64,000 nt of DNA from Polytrichum commune (taxonomy: Eukaryota > Streptophyta > Polytrichopsida > Polytrichales > Polytrichaceae), in NCBI GenBank assembly GCA_950295325.1, contig OX485805.1:37745501-37809500 (forward strand), given 5' to 3'. The notes under the pieces are model-generated. The model was not told where the DNA came from. It saw only the letters and a program-made list of their open reading frames with translations, and did not search any database. Below are positions 12,115-23,760 of the stretch, piece by piece (position 1 is the stretch's first letter; each line of letters opens with the position of its first letter). The translations under genes were made by a program, and so were the position numbers.

Positions 12115-14580
12115 ATTTAGAGAAACTGAGGGCCGTAAACATGGGGTCTCAAGTCCTAAGTCCCCAGTTGCTTGAGTTCGATCCGTGAAATCTCAGTCGT
12201 TGAGAGCATGGAAGTTGGGACTTACCACTTCATACGGGTCCCAACATGGATGACATGGATGCCTACATGCCAACAACTTTTGGAGGTGAGGCTTGGAACT
12301 TGCTGTAGTTTAGGTTTTTGCTATCTCTCTAAAAAAACACTCGAAGAAAACAACCCGTGGTACAAGGTCTTAAGGAAGATTGGTATAGTGTTTATAAGGA
12401 TTAGTTGTCACATTGGATTAGGAAAACTACAACAATCAACGGTTCTTCACTCTCAATTCCCTCTCAATAAGATTAATTATACTTTTCTTTCTTTCCTTCT
12501 TAGAGTATACGTTGGTGCTTCTTACAGTCATGAGTGATTCAATTCTATGTGTGGACTCATGTGTGTTCTATTTCCATCTTCTATTTCAGTTGTGAAGCTC
12601 AATAGCTTTTTGGCAATGGTCTTGTAGTTTGGCAATAGTTTAGTTTCTTTTTCTTTTTCTCCTTTTCAGTAGGCAATAGTTCTCTCACGACTTTCATCAC
12701 GAGTCTTCATATTACTCCATTACTTGAGTACCTCCTTTTTTAATTCAATCATAATTCAAAATTAACATAATTCAATTTGTTAGAACATTATATTGATCAA
12801 CCATTCAATCATACACTTACAAGTGGGTCCCCATGAAACAACCAAAGGCCAATACCCACATAGTAAAAACCCTACCATCAACAAGCAATAATCATTCGCA
12901 ACAAGATGTATAGGCTATGGCCAACTATCCAGTCAACCAACAAAATAAACACTTCATTCACCTCACACGACACTAAGCAATCATGACCTCAACAACCTAG
13001 TAACCATGAAGCCAACTCTCTCACTTGCACTCCCATGCACCAATTCCATTCTTATTTCTTCTTCATTGCTAACCACATAAGGATTTATCATTTCCCTCTC
13101 TCTCTACCATTCATTTTTTGAACTCTTGGTATGAAATTGTTTCCCTCTCCTAAAAAATATCATACTTGTCTTTCTTAGACTCTCTCTTTCTTTCTCAATT
13201 CCGGCTATATGTGTTTGTAACGTGCGTTGATATTCCTTACAATTTCCTCACCACTCTCATAGTTTGTATGCTTTGTTCATTCTCTGCTTGGACACACTGT
13301 ATTGCATGCGTGACAATTTTGTCCCTCTCTAATTTCATCTGTTTGCAATACATTTACATGAACTTCAAGGAAACTTTCACATTTTGAATATACAATATCA
13401 GAATCAATCAATGCCTCCTCGTATCATAGGAGATCAAAATATGATGGAAATATTCTGATTGATATTCCTTTTGTAGGCATTGTTCGACCATCTATGGTTG
13501 TTATGCTCACACATCTGATCACAAGATCATTGGGTTAACTCTCTATCTTAAGCTACAACCTTTACGCTACCTTCATAGCTTCATAAACATAGGCTATTTC
13601 CTTCTACAATCTCCTTGAGCTCTTACAACTCTCACTCTAAACTCTCACAACTAACTAGCTCTTTAGCACTCTAGCAATTTTCTCCTCTCTCTATCTCTTG
13701 CCTATTGTCCTTCTTTCAGTGGCCACACTTAGTGGTTGGTGTCTTGAGTGGTTGTAACCGCTTTTGCTTGACTATCGCCTTCCATTCTCAACCTATAGCC
13801 CTTTTCACACTATATGAATGTTTATTTACTAACTTCTAGGGCTTAAGGATGAAATAAAAAAAAGATTATGGCAAGAATTTATGTATTACACTTGTGTTGA
13901 GAGTTGGGTCGAGACAAAAAGGCTAGACCAACTCTCAAAACAAGTCCCACAAATATTTTTGCATAAAATAATCAAGATCTTACTTTAATGATAATTAACC
14001 ATAATTTAATGATTTCTTAAGGTTCAAAAGTCGGGATTTTGCCTCCATGTTGGGACTTGGGACCCTGTGTGAACCAACCCTAAGATCATGTGACACCCTT
14101 GCATAGTAACATTTATCAACCCGACTTCTATTAACTAAGGTATGTGGTATTATTCAGTTAGTTATTCATGTTGTCCTCCTTCCACCAATTACTTGGACTT
14201 GCACAACCAAGCTTGCATTGCATTAGCAAATTTGTGATGAAATAAAAATAAAAATTGGGTCGCAAATCGGACATCCCCTTATTTAATTATGGTTATGTTT
14301 GTTGATTCTTTAACTGATTAAATAGATCTTCCCAATTAAGTTCACTCTTAAGTTTGGACGGTTAATGAAAACTAAAAAATATAGTCCTCTTCTAAATGTA
14401 CGCGTCTTTATGGTGTTTGTTCTTCGATCCTCACCAAACCACACACTAATCAAATATAGGTGTTCAATTAAGAAAAATAATTGAATTACTCAAAGTAGGT
14501 AGTACGCGATATGTGGGCCCTTATGTGGGCACTCTTAGGCTTAATCGGGCACCCACATTTGAGTAATACATGGCAAAGCC
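12115..14580. other. Intergenic spacer, pyrimidine-rich in the middle
   Basis: The stretch around 13030-13780 is rich in CT tracts. No frame carries a recognisable domain. A partial copy of the AGGTAGATGGGTC repeat interior lies at about 14340-14500 ('CCTCACCAAACCACACAC', then 'ATATAGGTGTTCAATTAAG'). Confidence 0.45.
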
Positions 14581-15080
14581 TTATATAGTAGATAAGAATG
14601 TACACCAAAACAACACGAGTTACAATGAAATTGGATAATCTATTATATAGAGTAGAGAAGCCTATTCCCGATCAAGACCCCATCAGGATTCTATAGGGTG
14701 CCATAATTTCAACAAGGCTAGACTAATTCTCATAATTTCTTTTTGTGGGTGCCACGTTTCACAATTTCTAAGGGTTAATTTCCATGTAGGCCGCTCGCCC
14801 ACTCGAATTTGTTGGGCAAAGCAACCTACATGGGAACAACCCCAAATCTCCAAATTTGGTTATGCTATCAACATGGAATCAATAGTGGCATGACACATGT
14901 CTCCGGTTTTGAGTGCTACAATTAGGAGGATTTCGTCTCAAAATGAGCGGTTATGGCAGACTCTAGAAATTGGTGATGTGTTCAGGCCAACTTTTGGCTT
15001 AAAAAAATTCACGATAAATTCAAGTTAGGGGATAATATCACCAAAAAATTTGCAATCCTCCACATTTATATCTTTCTACA
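14580..15080. repeat. Dispersed repeat shared with 41.7 kb (inverted)
   Basis: 'TTCAGGCCAACTTTTGGCTT', 'GAGCGGTTATGGCAGACTCT' and 'TGACACATGTCTCCGGTTTT' occur here and, in reverse complement with small changes, at about 41690-41975. 'CCTATTCCCGATCAAGACCC' also has a counterpart there. The colinear match over several hundred bases in opposite orientation marks a transposable-element family. No coding sequence recognised. Confidence 0.6.
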
Positions 15081-15213
15081 TGGAAGATTTATGCACCAAG
15101 TATACTTCTCCATATTTGGCACACAATCTCTTAAGTGATCAATTATGGGCACTTCTACTTTAATGAATATAATAGTGATGGTGAGGCCACCACCCTAGCA
15201 TTTTGAAAAGGCC

Positions 15214-15226
15214 GGGGGGGGGGGGG
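15214..15226. repeat. Poly-G run (13)
   Basis: Thirteen consecutive G in otherwise AT-rich DNA. One of several G/C homopolymers in this window. Confidence 0.9.
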
Positions 15227-15839
15227 CATTAATATGAACTTAACATATGGACTAATCGGACAATGTTGACATCATATGCATGGGTGCAAAGGGTCAAGAT
15301 GGAATGGGGCCATACTAGTGTGCTCATAATAATAAATCAATCATATAAGGCTCAACAATCAACAAAATTGGGAGGGCATAACATTCTTCAAATGGGAAAT
15401 ATGTTTTATGTATATAATGAACATAAATAAGTTTAAGGAGTATGGATGAAGATCATCCCAACATGTTTTGACCACGGCTTATTCGAGACTAGAGTGTGTT
15501 CCGTGCTAGGTCAACCGAGCCTAGTAAATAGCCTTGAGGTAGTATTTGGCCATGAGGTCGCTTCACCCCATTGAACGTACATAGATTCAAATTAAGGGGC
15601 AAGGGGTTTGAGAATAAGACTTTATGTGTGAGACCGACCACCTTGCTTACAAACGGTATGGGCCTATCTTATTGTGATCGCTCAAAAAGAAGGACGATAT
15701 TTGCTTTGACCATTTCAAAACTTCAACACCTCGACTAGCGTAGTGAAATTTGAAATGGCGATCTTTGCAAATCAGTGTTACTTCGATCTCTACGACAATT
15801 CTAACTCCACTCCGATGGTCAAAATTGATTGTGGAACAA

Positions 15840-17290
15840 TGATCGGGGAGAACCGGCAGTTAGTTACAAATGAACCGGTTAGGTTTGAGAAATAACCGGT
15901 TGAAGTTCAAGACTCCAGGAAAATTACCGATCATTTTAGAGGAATTTATAGAATATACCCCAATTTAATAAAGGAAAACCGGAGGATGTGAACTTATAGC
16001 CGGTTGGACTTGCAAACACTAGGATCTCAACTGATTATGCCCAAAAATCTCCCCGATCATTGTTGTGGAATTGAAAAGTGCTTGCAACAAGTCCACGTGC
16101 CTTACATCTTAGGGCCACTTCACACACAAGCCAAGAGTTGTGACTGTGAAATTGTGAGAGCCCAAAAGAAAGTGTGCAAGGCCGTCCCAAGAAACCTCCA
16201 AAATCATGTAGTGTGGTCACAGACCCTCGAGTGTAGTGTGAAGTCATATGTGACCGGACCCTCAACCAGATGTTATTTCAATTAATTTCTACTCATGCGG
16301 ATCCTCACACATGATAAAATAGAATAAACCAACGGTTGTGAGCGTTCGAAGTGCCATGGTCTCCCAGTTTTGTGTTAGGCCTACCTCGAAGATATGGTTT
16401 TTGAAAATAGTCCGAGTGACCATGAAACATGGTCCATTTGATGTCATGTAGGAATCCATGTAGACTTTACATCCATCTTGCATTTCACATACTCCGTTGG
16501 TCCCTCAAGCGTAGTGTGAAGTGAACTTGGACCGGCTCCACCTTTTCCACCAATGAAAGTGCTTGAAGTGTACTGGTCACGGGTTCTCAGTCTCGTGTGT
16601 GAAGTGGCCCTTATAATTTTATATAATGGATTTTGGTGTGCATGGGCAGTGGTGATTTTTCACAAGGTCCCTAACATGTCCAAGGACATGTTCATAAAAA
16701 AAAACATTTCCAGTGGACGGGTTCTTAGAAAATGAACCGGTTTTTGGACGTGTCAAATTCACTTTGGACGGGTTCTAAAAATAACAATTTGTTTGATATT
16801 TTTTCCAAAAAAATAAATGGTACAAATATCAGTTACATTATGTCATATATGACATGTGAATACAAGCATAATGCAATCAAACCACTAATACCCAATCAAT
16901 ATATCAATCTTGAAGTGCTTGATTCACCTGCATACATTAATTCATCAACCACAAAATTTAGAATGGGGTGTAGTGGAAAGATGAGAATCGACAACAAAAG
17001 ATAGATAACTGACGAACATTAAAGGCATAATTTGTCAAGATCCTATTGTTTCCAAGTGCAACCAATCACATGTTGACATCTTTCGGTTTTTTTGTTCTTT
17101 TTTTACCAACATTGTAAGAGACTTATTTATACCTCTTGCGGGACGGGTATTTTCATTTTCAAACAGGTTTTGGGACGGGTTGTTTTTTCTTTAACCTTTT
17201 CATGGACGGGTTGGTTTAGAAATTACCGGTTTTGGGACGGGTTGCAAATTTTTTTGCCTTTCAATTCAAGGTTTTTGGACGTGGACAGGC
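15840..17290. mobile_element. Element rich in AACCGG / GGACGGGTT motifs, carrying a nested MITE
   Basis: AACCGG or ACCGGT motifs occur five times between 15850 and 16010 and again at 16734 and about 17224. GGACGGGTT or close variants occur at 16714, 16764, about 17143, 17175, 17203 and 17237. The 499-bp Tourist-like MITE at 16112 splits the motif-bearing region. Clusters of short subterminal motifs are usual for CACTA and hAT transposon ends, where transposase binds. I cannot define the outer ends or a transposase, so the class is open. Confidence 0.4.
16112..16610 (+). mobile_element. Tourist-like MITE, GGGCCACTTCACAC family, copy 2
   Basis: A 499-bp unit with ends GGGCCACTTCACACAC and GTGTGTGAAGTGGCCC, flanked by TTA on both sides (16109-16111, 16611-16613). 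It is colinear with the 499-bp copy at 45482 and with reversed copy 1 at 7696. Open frames inside (16004-16285 plus, 16035-16265 and 16289-16483 minus) follow the repeat and are not genes. Confidence 0.92.
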
Positions 17291-17339
17291 AAAAACTTTG
17301 TGAAAAATCAGCCCTGTGCATGGGCCACATGAACTCCTA

Positions 17340-17680
17340 AAATGCCCTAAAGGCCATTCCTAGTCAAAGAGATACTAGTGTAGTCACAACAACGGAACCC
17401 CTAAAAATCCAATGGCTTATCCTGGGACCCACAAAAGGAGCACTCAAGAAGTCTCCCAAACCCAAATTTCTATCTCCGGCCATGGGCAATCTATATTGTG
17501 GTCAAAAGCTCAACAAAGTCAAACATTTGGGTACAAGTACAAAAACATGCTACCTAGAAATGTATTCGACTTTTTTTGTTTGTCGGGCACTCTATGAAAA
17601 CTTGATTCATTAGCAACACTACATAGTACTCACCTTTCTTCCATTTGAAAGAGCTTTAGCGAAAGGGAGAAAGAAAGAAG
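17340..17680. other. Short spacer, no gene seen
   Basis: Nothing recognisable apart from a 60-codon frame with no domain. Confidence 0.4.
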
Positions 17681-17682
17681 GG

Positions 17683-17940
17683 CGATAAAAGAAAATGCAT
17701 CCATTTCAACCATATGTTGTGAATTGGCCATTGCGATTCGTGACAAGAAAATGTACAAATAGATCATTTTGGTTGTGAACTATAGGCTTTTGGTTGCAGT
17801 GTTTGGAGAGTTGGCAACAAAACCCTCTGGTTGCCAACCAAAATGATTTATTTATGCATTTTCTCCCCACGAAGTGCAATGGGCAAGTCGCAACAAATGG
17901 TTGTAATGGACAAGTTATCTTCTACTGGAGGTCCAAAAGT
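17683..17940. mobile_element. Hairpin MITE, CAAGAAAATG...CATTTTCTTG family, copy 1
   Basis: The left half (with 'GTGACAAGAAAATGTACAAA' and 'GATCATTTTGGTTGTGAAC') is the approximate reverse complement of the right half (with 'CCAACCAAAATGATTTATTT' and 'ATGCATTTTCTCCCCACGA'). The arms are roughly 90 bp at about 80 percent identity around a short centre. A second copy lies at 52690-52918. No coding function; open frames here follow the arms. Confidence 0.65.
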
Positions 17941-19460
17941 AAAGTTTTCTTCAATCACATGGTTCAAGTACAAACTTGTGATTGTACTATTGCAAAGGCA
18001 ATTTTCATGAAGAGGGTGATTAAAAAATATATGTGCACATATTTCATTTATCAAACATCTAAGTGAAGCATTGTTTAACTTGGTCAACATTCTTATTTTA
18101 TTTTATTTTATTTATTAATCTTGCTACAACATGTCACTTCAAGGTCACATGAAAGTGGTATTGATAGCATATTTGGAGGGCGTTGAACGCACCCTATTGA
18201 ATGGGTAAGGGGAGTTGTCCGACAAATCTACTACATGACATACATCATCAACAAAATCGGATGGCACCGAAACGGTATCGTGTTCAATCCCTACATCCGT
18301 ACATTCAATGATGGCGTAAGCCTTGGATTGCTATACCTTTATTTTGTTATATATATGTATATATGTATATATATTTTGATGTTGTACATGTGAGTTGCTA
18401 GACATGTGTGTTGTTGTGCCTTTGAAGCTTGCTTGCTTAAGCTTTGGACAACAAGCTTGAACCCTTGATGCTTGCTTGATTGTTGATGGGTTAGACCCAC
18501 GAACCAAATCACAAACAATTTACGGCATTGCAAAAAATTTAGACACCCAATGAGAACTTTAAAAAGACAAAAAAAAAAAACAAATACACTTTTGAGAATT
18601 GTCGTCTCGGATACTAGATGACAAATCTCAAAAGTTTGCTTTTTTTTTCTTTCCTTTTTTTAAACTCGTTCCCATCTTTGAAGTGTCGTTCTCATTTTTG
18701 GCTCAGGTCATATCCCTTGTGAGGGTTGCTTGATACCATGTAAGGGTTGTAGGTATATACCATTCGGCCTTAGTTTTAATCTTGATGTGGGTTGCTCCAT
18801 AGCATTTGGGGCTCCGGATATATACCTTTTGGATTGCCGAGTTCATGCCCTTGTAAGAGGTGACCTCGATACCCTAAGGGCATGCCCATGAGAGATAGTA
18901 AGCAACCCGCCAAAAATAATGTATTATATGGTGTTTAGGGTGTTTGGGGAGCCCTCCATCTTGGGCGGGGCAGCTCATCTTGAGTCAAAGCCCACCAAAG
19001 CCTAGGCATACCCCCGGTATAATTAGGAAGCAATCAATAAGACAACGACACCTATTATCTGACATGGGATAAAGTAGGATATCGGAGTATCTGATATTAA
19101 AGTAATCTCTTGGCGGGCCGGAGGAGGGTCGCCATATGAACCATTTATGGCGTTGGAAGGCCTTTACTATACCCGGGCCGGTTCTAAATTATGCCGGACC
19201 GGACATTGGTGGGGCTCAATTTATGCTGGTACCGCCACCTAAGAACCCGGGATGCCCCATTTTTGGCGTTGGCATGCCCCATGGCGAGGCTGCTGGGGAC
19301 GCCCTAAGAGGGTTGGCTTGTACATGGTTGCCACCCTAGAGGGTAGCCTACAACACCCTTCAAGGGTTAATTGATACCCTTGAGAAATGCTATCCCCATT
19401 TTATTGTAGATCGGGAAAATCTAACATATAGGCCCTTCATCATATTTCCATATGATTTGA
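17941..19460. other. Spacer; GC-richer block at 18.7-19.4 kb
   Basis: The first part is AT-rich with a TATATATG tract near 18350-18372. From about 18700 to 19400 the composition turns GC-richer, with repeated short phrases such as AGGGTTG and GATACC. That part may be a transposon LTR or body. No LTR pair, primer site or domain could be identified. Confidence 0.4.
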
Positions 19461-19469
19461 CTTTAGTTA

Positions 19470-20512
19470 TTGTCTTGTCGACAAGATGATGTTGACATTT
19501 TCCCAACAAGAATATTTATGGGAGGATTGGATAGTGTACATGCTAGTACTTCACATGTGTGCACAATTGAAAACACAAACTTCAGTCACTTGATGGGGAA
19601 TTTACGTATGGAACCCATAACAAAGTCACATTTGAATATCCCACTTTGTCACCTCCTGCCATTACCATTGGTTAGATCTATATTGGAGATGGACATTCAA
19701 CTACTGGAGAACAAGCTTTTGAATGGATACCATGAAGACGACATGGTTGTCTATGTTTTTATCATGGATAACAAAGGGAGAGTGGAGCTAGTCATACAAA
19801 ATACTTAAGATTCATGGGATGAGCAATTACAATTATTAAATGATTCATTTGAGTTGCATTTGAAAATTGTTGATGAGTTGAATGTATTCAATGGCATATA
19901 CATGGTTGATTGCATATTCTTGGATCCTAAAGATTATGTCAGTGTATTGCTTGATGCTATGCACAATATCAATAAGTACATATTCTAATTACATCCATTT
20001 ATTTTATATTATTATAAGTAGTTTGTATCAATATTTAAATTTCTTAAGGTATGTCAAGATGAGCTCCTCATCAATAATGCAATAATAGTGAACGATCTCC
20101 CTTCGTACTTTCCGGCATGGACCGCAAAAGGTGAATTGTGCATTCTCACTTTAACACAATTGAAGATGCCACTTTACAAAATAACCCATGGCTTCTTGAG
20201 TGGCCACTAACATTTCATCATGCGGAGGAGAAGCGTGAAAGCTCATAAGCTATAACTATCCTAGGCCAGAATGATGATCAAGATATGGTTGATGTCAACC
20301 ATGTTTCACCAAAGGTGCCACCAATGACAGTGGAGAAAGGCCGGAAACTCAAACGCGGTTCCAAAGTAGTTATTACTCAAATACATGAGAAACCTAAGTC
20401 CATGCTACCTTTGGAGAGGCCATCCCTTGACTCTTATGGAGTTCATGCTTCCACTTCTACAACTTTGCCAATCTCTCAGCAACATTTACAACCAGAAAGC
20501 ACAAAATCTTAG
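19470..20512 (+). pseudogene. Broken transposon-type gene of unrecognised family, part 1
   Basis: I do not recognise the product. One reading frame (frame of 19470) runs 112 codons, meets a TAA at 19806, and continues in frame through 'WDEQLQLLNDSFELHLK' and 'FLDPKDYVSVLLDAMHNINK'. After a possible ~72-bp intron (about GTACAT 19976 to AAG 20048) it resumes with 'NDLPSYFPAWTAKGELCILT'. At about 20160 the frame shifts, and 'NPWLLEWPLTFHHAEEKRES' leads through one more stop to an acidic/basic C-terminal frame at 20285-20512 containing 'EKGRKLKRGSKVVITQ'. Protein-like composition over 1 kb with stops and a shift indicates a decayed gene, most likely carried by a mobile element. No catalytic motif visible. 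Confidence 0.5.
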
Positions 20513-20783
20513 TGAAGGTACTATGGTTGTTTCTTCATCTGCACAAGGTTTATAATAATTTTGGATAATGGTAACGATCAACAACCTATCATGGTTGACA
20601 TGTTGGAGTTCTTGAAAAAATGTAACTTTTGTACATGTATTGAATTCCATTGTCATTGTTTAATACATTTCACTTAATGATGTAAAGTGATATTGTGTAA
20701 AGATTTATTTTGTGTTCAATTCTAAATTATGTTGATACATCCTAACTAGATTTTTAGTTTTGTGGACTCGATGATTTCACATT

Positions 20784-21394
20784 TTGGTTTCATTCACAAG
20801 GCAAGATCATTGGCTTGTTATGTTTTGTAAGTGTGAGAGTGTGCTGGAGGTGGATGTGAGAGCCACCAACATATTCTTTACTCTAACCAATTCTTGGACT
20901 CAGCTCATGAACAAAAAAAAAAAAAAACCCTTGGAAAGGTGGCGGGGAGAAAGATTTGAAATCACTACAAGATTGTATTGAGGCTTTAACTAAACCCATA
21001 GAAGTGGTACTTGATGCCTATGCATCCACATGTGATTATAGACCTCAATGCCAATCATTCACATTTGATTGCTCATTGTCAATGTTTTTGAGTTTAACAA
21101 TCAATTTTTGTGTTGTGTCCACGTGCTTCTATTCATGCATGTAAAAGAATTGGTCGCCACTTTGTGGCCTTGCAGGGCAGTTTTGCCAAATTCAAAGCAA
21201 TTTTGTCTCCTTATGTAAAGGGACTCTTTCCTAACAAGTGGAAATTAGATCCCTCATGGATGAAGATGGCTTTATTTGGAAGGTGGCGAATTGATCACAC
21301 ATTAGTAAATAATTATGGATGTCATTTGAAATCCACGTTCTTGAATATTGAATTTGGCTATAGTTTCAAGTATCTTATATTGTATTTCATGTGA
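20784..21394 (+). pseudogene. Broken transposon-type gene, part 2
   Basis: Fragments in different frames look protein-like: 'CIEALTKPIEVVLDAYAST' near 20970 and 'GRHFVALQGSFAKFKAILSP' followed by 'KGLFPNKWKLDPSWMK' at about 21135-21260. They lie 270 bp after part 1 on the same strand, so they may belong to the same decayed element. No family recognised and no motif for a known enzyme. An A13 run sits at about 20913-20925. Confidence 0.4.
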
Positions 21395-21849
21395 ACATAA
21401 TTGTGAACCAACTACAATTGCACTTGATGTTGCTTCCTCCACATGTAGAGAACATGGCTATTGGATGAGCAACTGATTACAAATGCATGTATGCACACAA
21501 ATTACTCTTTCACTTTTCCCCCTCTTCTTTGTGTTGTCTAATTAATTTTTGCTCACATGTTTTGTTCTTGTTTCTGTTGTACATATTCTTGCTTGTTGTT
21601 GTTTTTGGTATGGTGTTTCTTTTCCTTCTATTGTTTGTGCGACTTGCTTACATATGTATTTCAAAATGCAAAGTGTACCTCAAACAAGACAAACAATGAA
21701 GAGAAGATTATGGACTAAATAATATGTGGGAAAATAGTGGCTAACAAGTTGTGATAGTAACAAAACACTCACCTCCTCAAGTTGTTTATGACTACATAAC
21801 CAGTGAGAGGAGAATGGCACATAGCTATTGCAACAACAAGACATTCACC

Positions 21850-22990
21850 TACTTGAGCCATTTTGTGAGTCATCTACTCATGATTGGAAACATGAGGGTA
21901 TGGATGAAATGCTATTTATGTGGATAAACAAGCACATGGAAGTTACTAGTAACACTCTCCACTTGGATGAGTGACCAAATGTATACACACTCTCTTATCT
22001 CTTGTTGGGTTGTATGTTTAATTTTTGTCCACTTTATTTCTTGATGTTATTTGCATTTCTGCTTTATGTTGTGTGCTTGATTTGGTTCTAATGATAGTTA
22101 ATATGCATGTTGCAACAATCAAGACCCACATCCCGATTTCTTGTCTCCGAAGACTCTCAATGTGCACCAACAACACCAATATTCTTGCCTCCATGAAAAC
22201 AATCCACACATGGTACATAATTGGTGAGGAGAAAATGGCAAACAAAATGCAATAGAATATCCACTTACCCAATCCGTTTATGACCGGCCTACTCATGAAT
22301 GGAGTCCGGAGGTTATGAACTAGACAACCAACTCGAGGAGAGTGGATGACGAGCTGCTTCTCGAGTTGTTTATTGGACATATCTGAAAAGCTCATGGACA
22401 AAATATGTGAAACATGGATGATGTCATGTCTTCATGAAATGAAAAGTTTTGATGAATTATGATAACCCTTCTAATCTTGGATGAGCAATTGATTATGAAT
22501 GACCTACTTGTGAACGGAGTTCGGAGGTTTGGATGAAATACTCTCTACATGGATAGAAAAAATACATGGAAGATTCTAGAAATGCTCTCCACTTGGATGA
22601 CCTAATAACTTTCCCAATGTTTGCACACTTCCTTCTCTTCGATGAGCGGCTTGTCATCCACCTACTCGAGTTATTTACCAAACACATTTGATAAGCTAAT
22701 GGACAAAATATGTGAATTATGGATGGTGTCATGTCTCCATGAATGAAAATTTGTGACGCATTATGATAGCCCTTCTGCCCTTGGATGAGCAATTGATTAT
22801 GAATCACCTACTCATGAACCGAGTTTGCAGTTATGGATGAAACGACTCTCTATATGGATAGGAAAAGCACATGGAAGTTTCTAGAAACTCTTCTGCATGT
22901 GGATGATCTAGAGTAGACAAACCCGTTTCCGATACCCTGCCCCCCCAAACCTTAATATATAGAGTCCCTAAAGTTGTGAAGTTCCATGCA
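21850..22990. repeat. Diverged tandem repeat, period about 307 bp
   Basis: 'TGGACAAAATATGTGAA' occurs at about 22395 and 22702, followed both times by 'GGTGTCATG'/'GATGTCATG', then 'GAGCAATTGATTATGAAT' and 'CATGGAAGTTTCTAGAAA'-type segments. An earlier, more diverged unit starts at about 21855. Open frames on the minus strand (22018-22401, 22493-22807) follow the repeat units and show no domain. Confidence 0.6.
22118..22190 (+). repeat. CpG-depleted copy of a segment also found at 23967
   Basis: 'AAGACCCACATCCCGATTTC' through 'CTCTCAATGTGCACCAACAA' aligns base by base with 23967-24033, except that most CpG sites of that copy appear here as TG or CA. Both read as related peptides (KTH..I..LRRLSM.TNN). 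The pattern is what methylation-driven decay of one of two element copies would leave. Confidence 0.6.
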
Positions 22991-22999
22991 TATAGCCAT

Positions 23000-23760
23000 C
23001 ATTTTCTAATGTGATGGAAAAAATTGTGAAGTTTCACACATGTCACCTTCACATTGGGTGTGATGGAAAAAGTAAGTTAAATGAGCATGGATTTGGCTTC
23101 CTTGAAATGGGCACTAATTGTACTCAAGTTTTCGTCTCCAAGTGATTAGAAACAAGTTGACCTATGTTGTGAATATGGGTTGGGAGAAAATCTAGCCTTT
23201 AAAAAATTATGGTAATTTCAAAACTTGAAAATAAGTTGTGATTTTTTAATTAAATGTTGTGATATCGATTTCCAGACATGTAAAAAATCACCTCGAGGCT
23301 CAATATCACACCTGTATGAAATCACTAAGTTCACGGAAATAGGTCCATCTACTCTATTGACTTACCAAATATCTACACACTTCCTTTTCTCTCTTTCCTT
23401 CCGGTACAAACTATTTGTAAGGTCGAGGCATCTATAATCGACCATGTCCATTTCCACTAGGGCCATGTAATGCTGACATAGATGAGATCTATAATTTTCA
23501 ATCAGATGAAGTTAAGGTTTATGTGTTGGCCTCTTGTGAATGATTACCCTCATAAGAGTTATGATAATTGTTATAGCCAAGCACTAGCATTTGGCTGAGC
23601 AGCTACGGGTTAACTCATAAGTCAACTACATGTTACCCCAACTTTGCTACTTCAAAATTTGTAACAATTTCCATATTCATGATTTATTTATTTATTTATT
23701 CAAGAAAAAAAGGTCCCCGGTATTACTCCTCCCAAATAGGATGCAAACTCTTCTATTTTA
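23000..23760. other. AT-rich spacer
   Basis: No gene recognised. A TTTATTTATT repeat lies at about 23683-23700. Confidence 0.45.

Noticed and set aside
12172-12537. 121-codon plus-strand frame
   Set aside because: No recognisable domain, an alternative-codon start, and partial similarity of its DNA to MITE interior sequence near 60.73 kb.
16004-16483. Open frames of 64-93 codons on both strands
   Set aside because: They lie within the 499-bp Tourist-like MITE and follow its repeat sequence.
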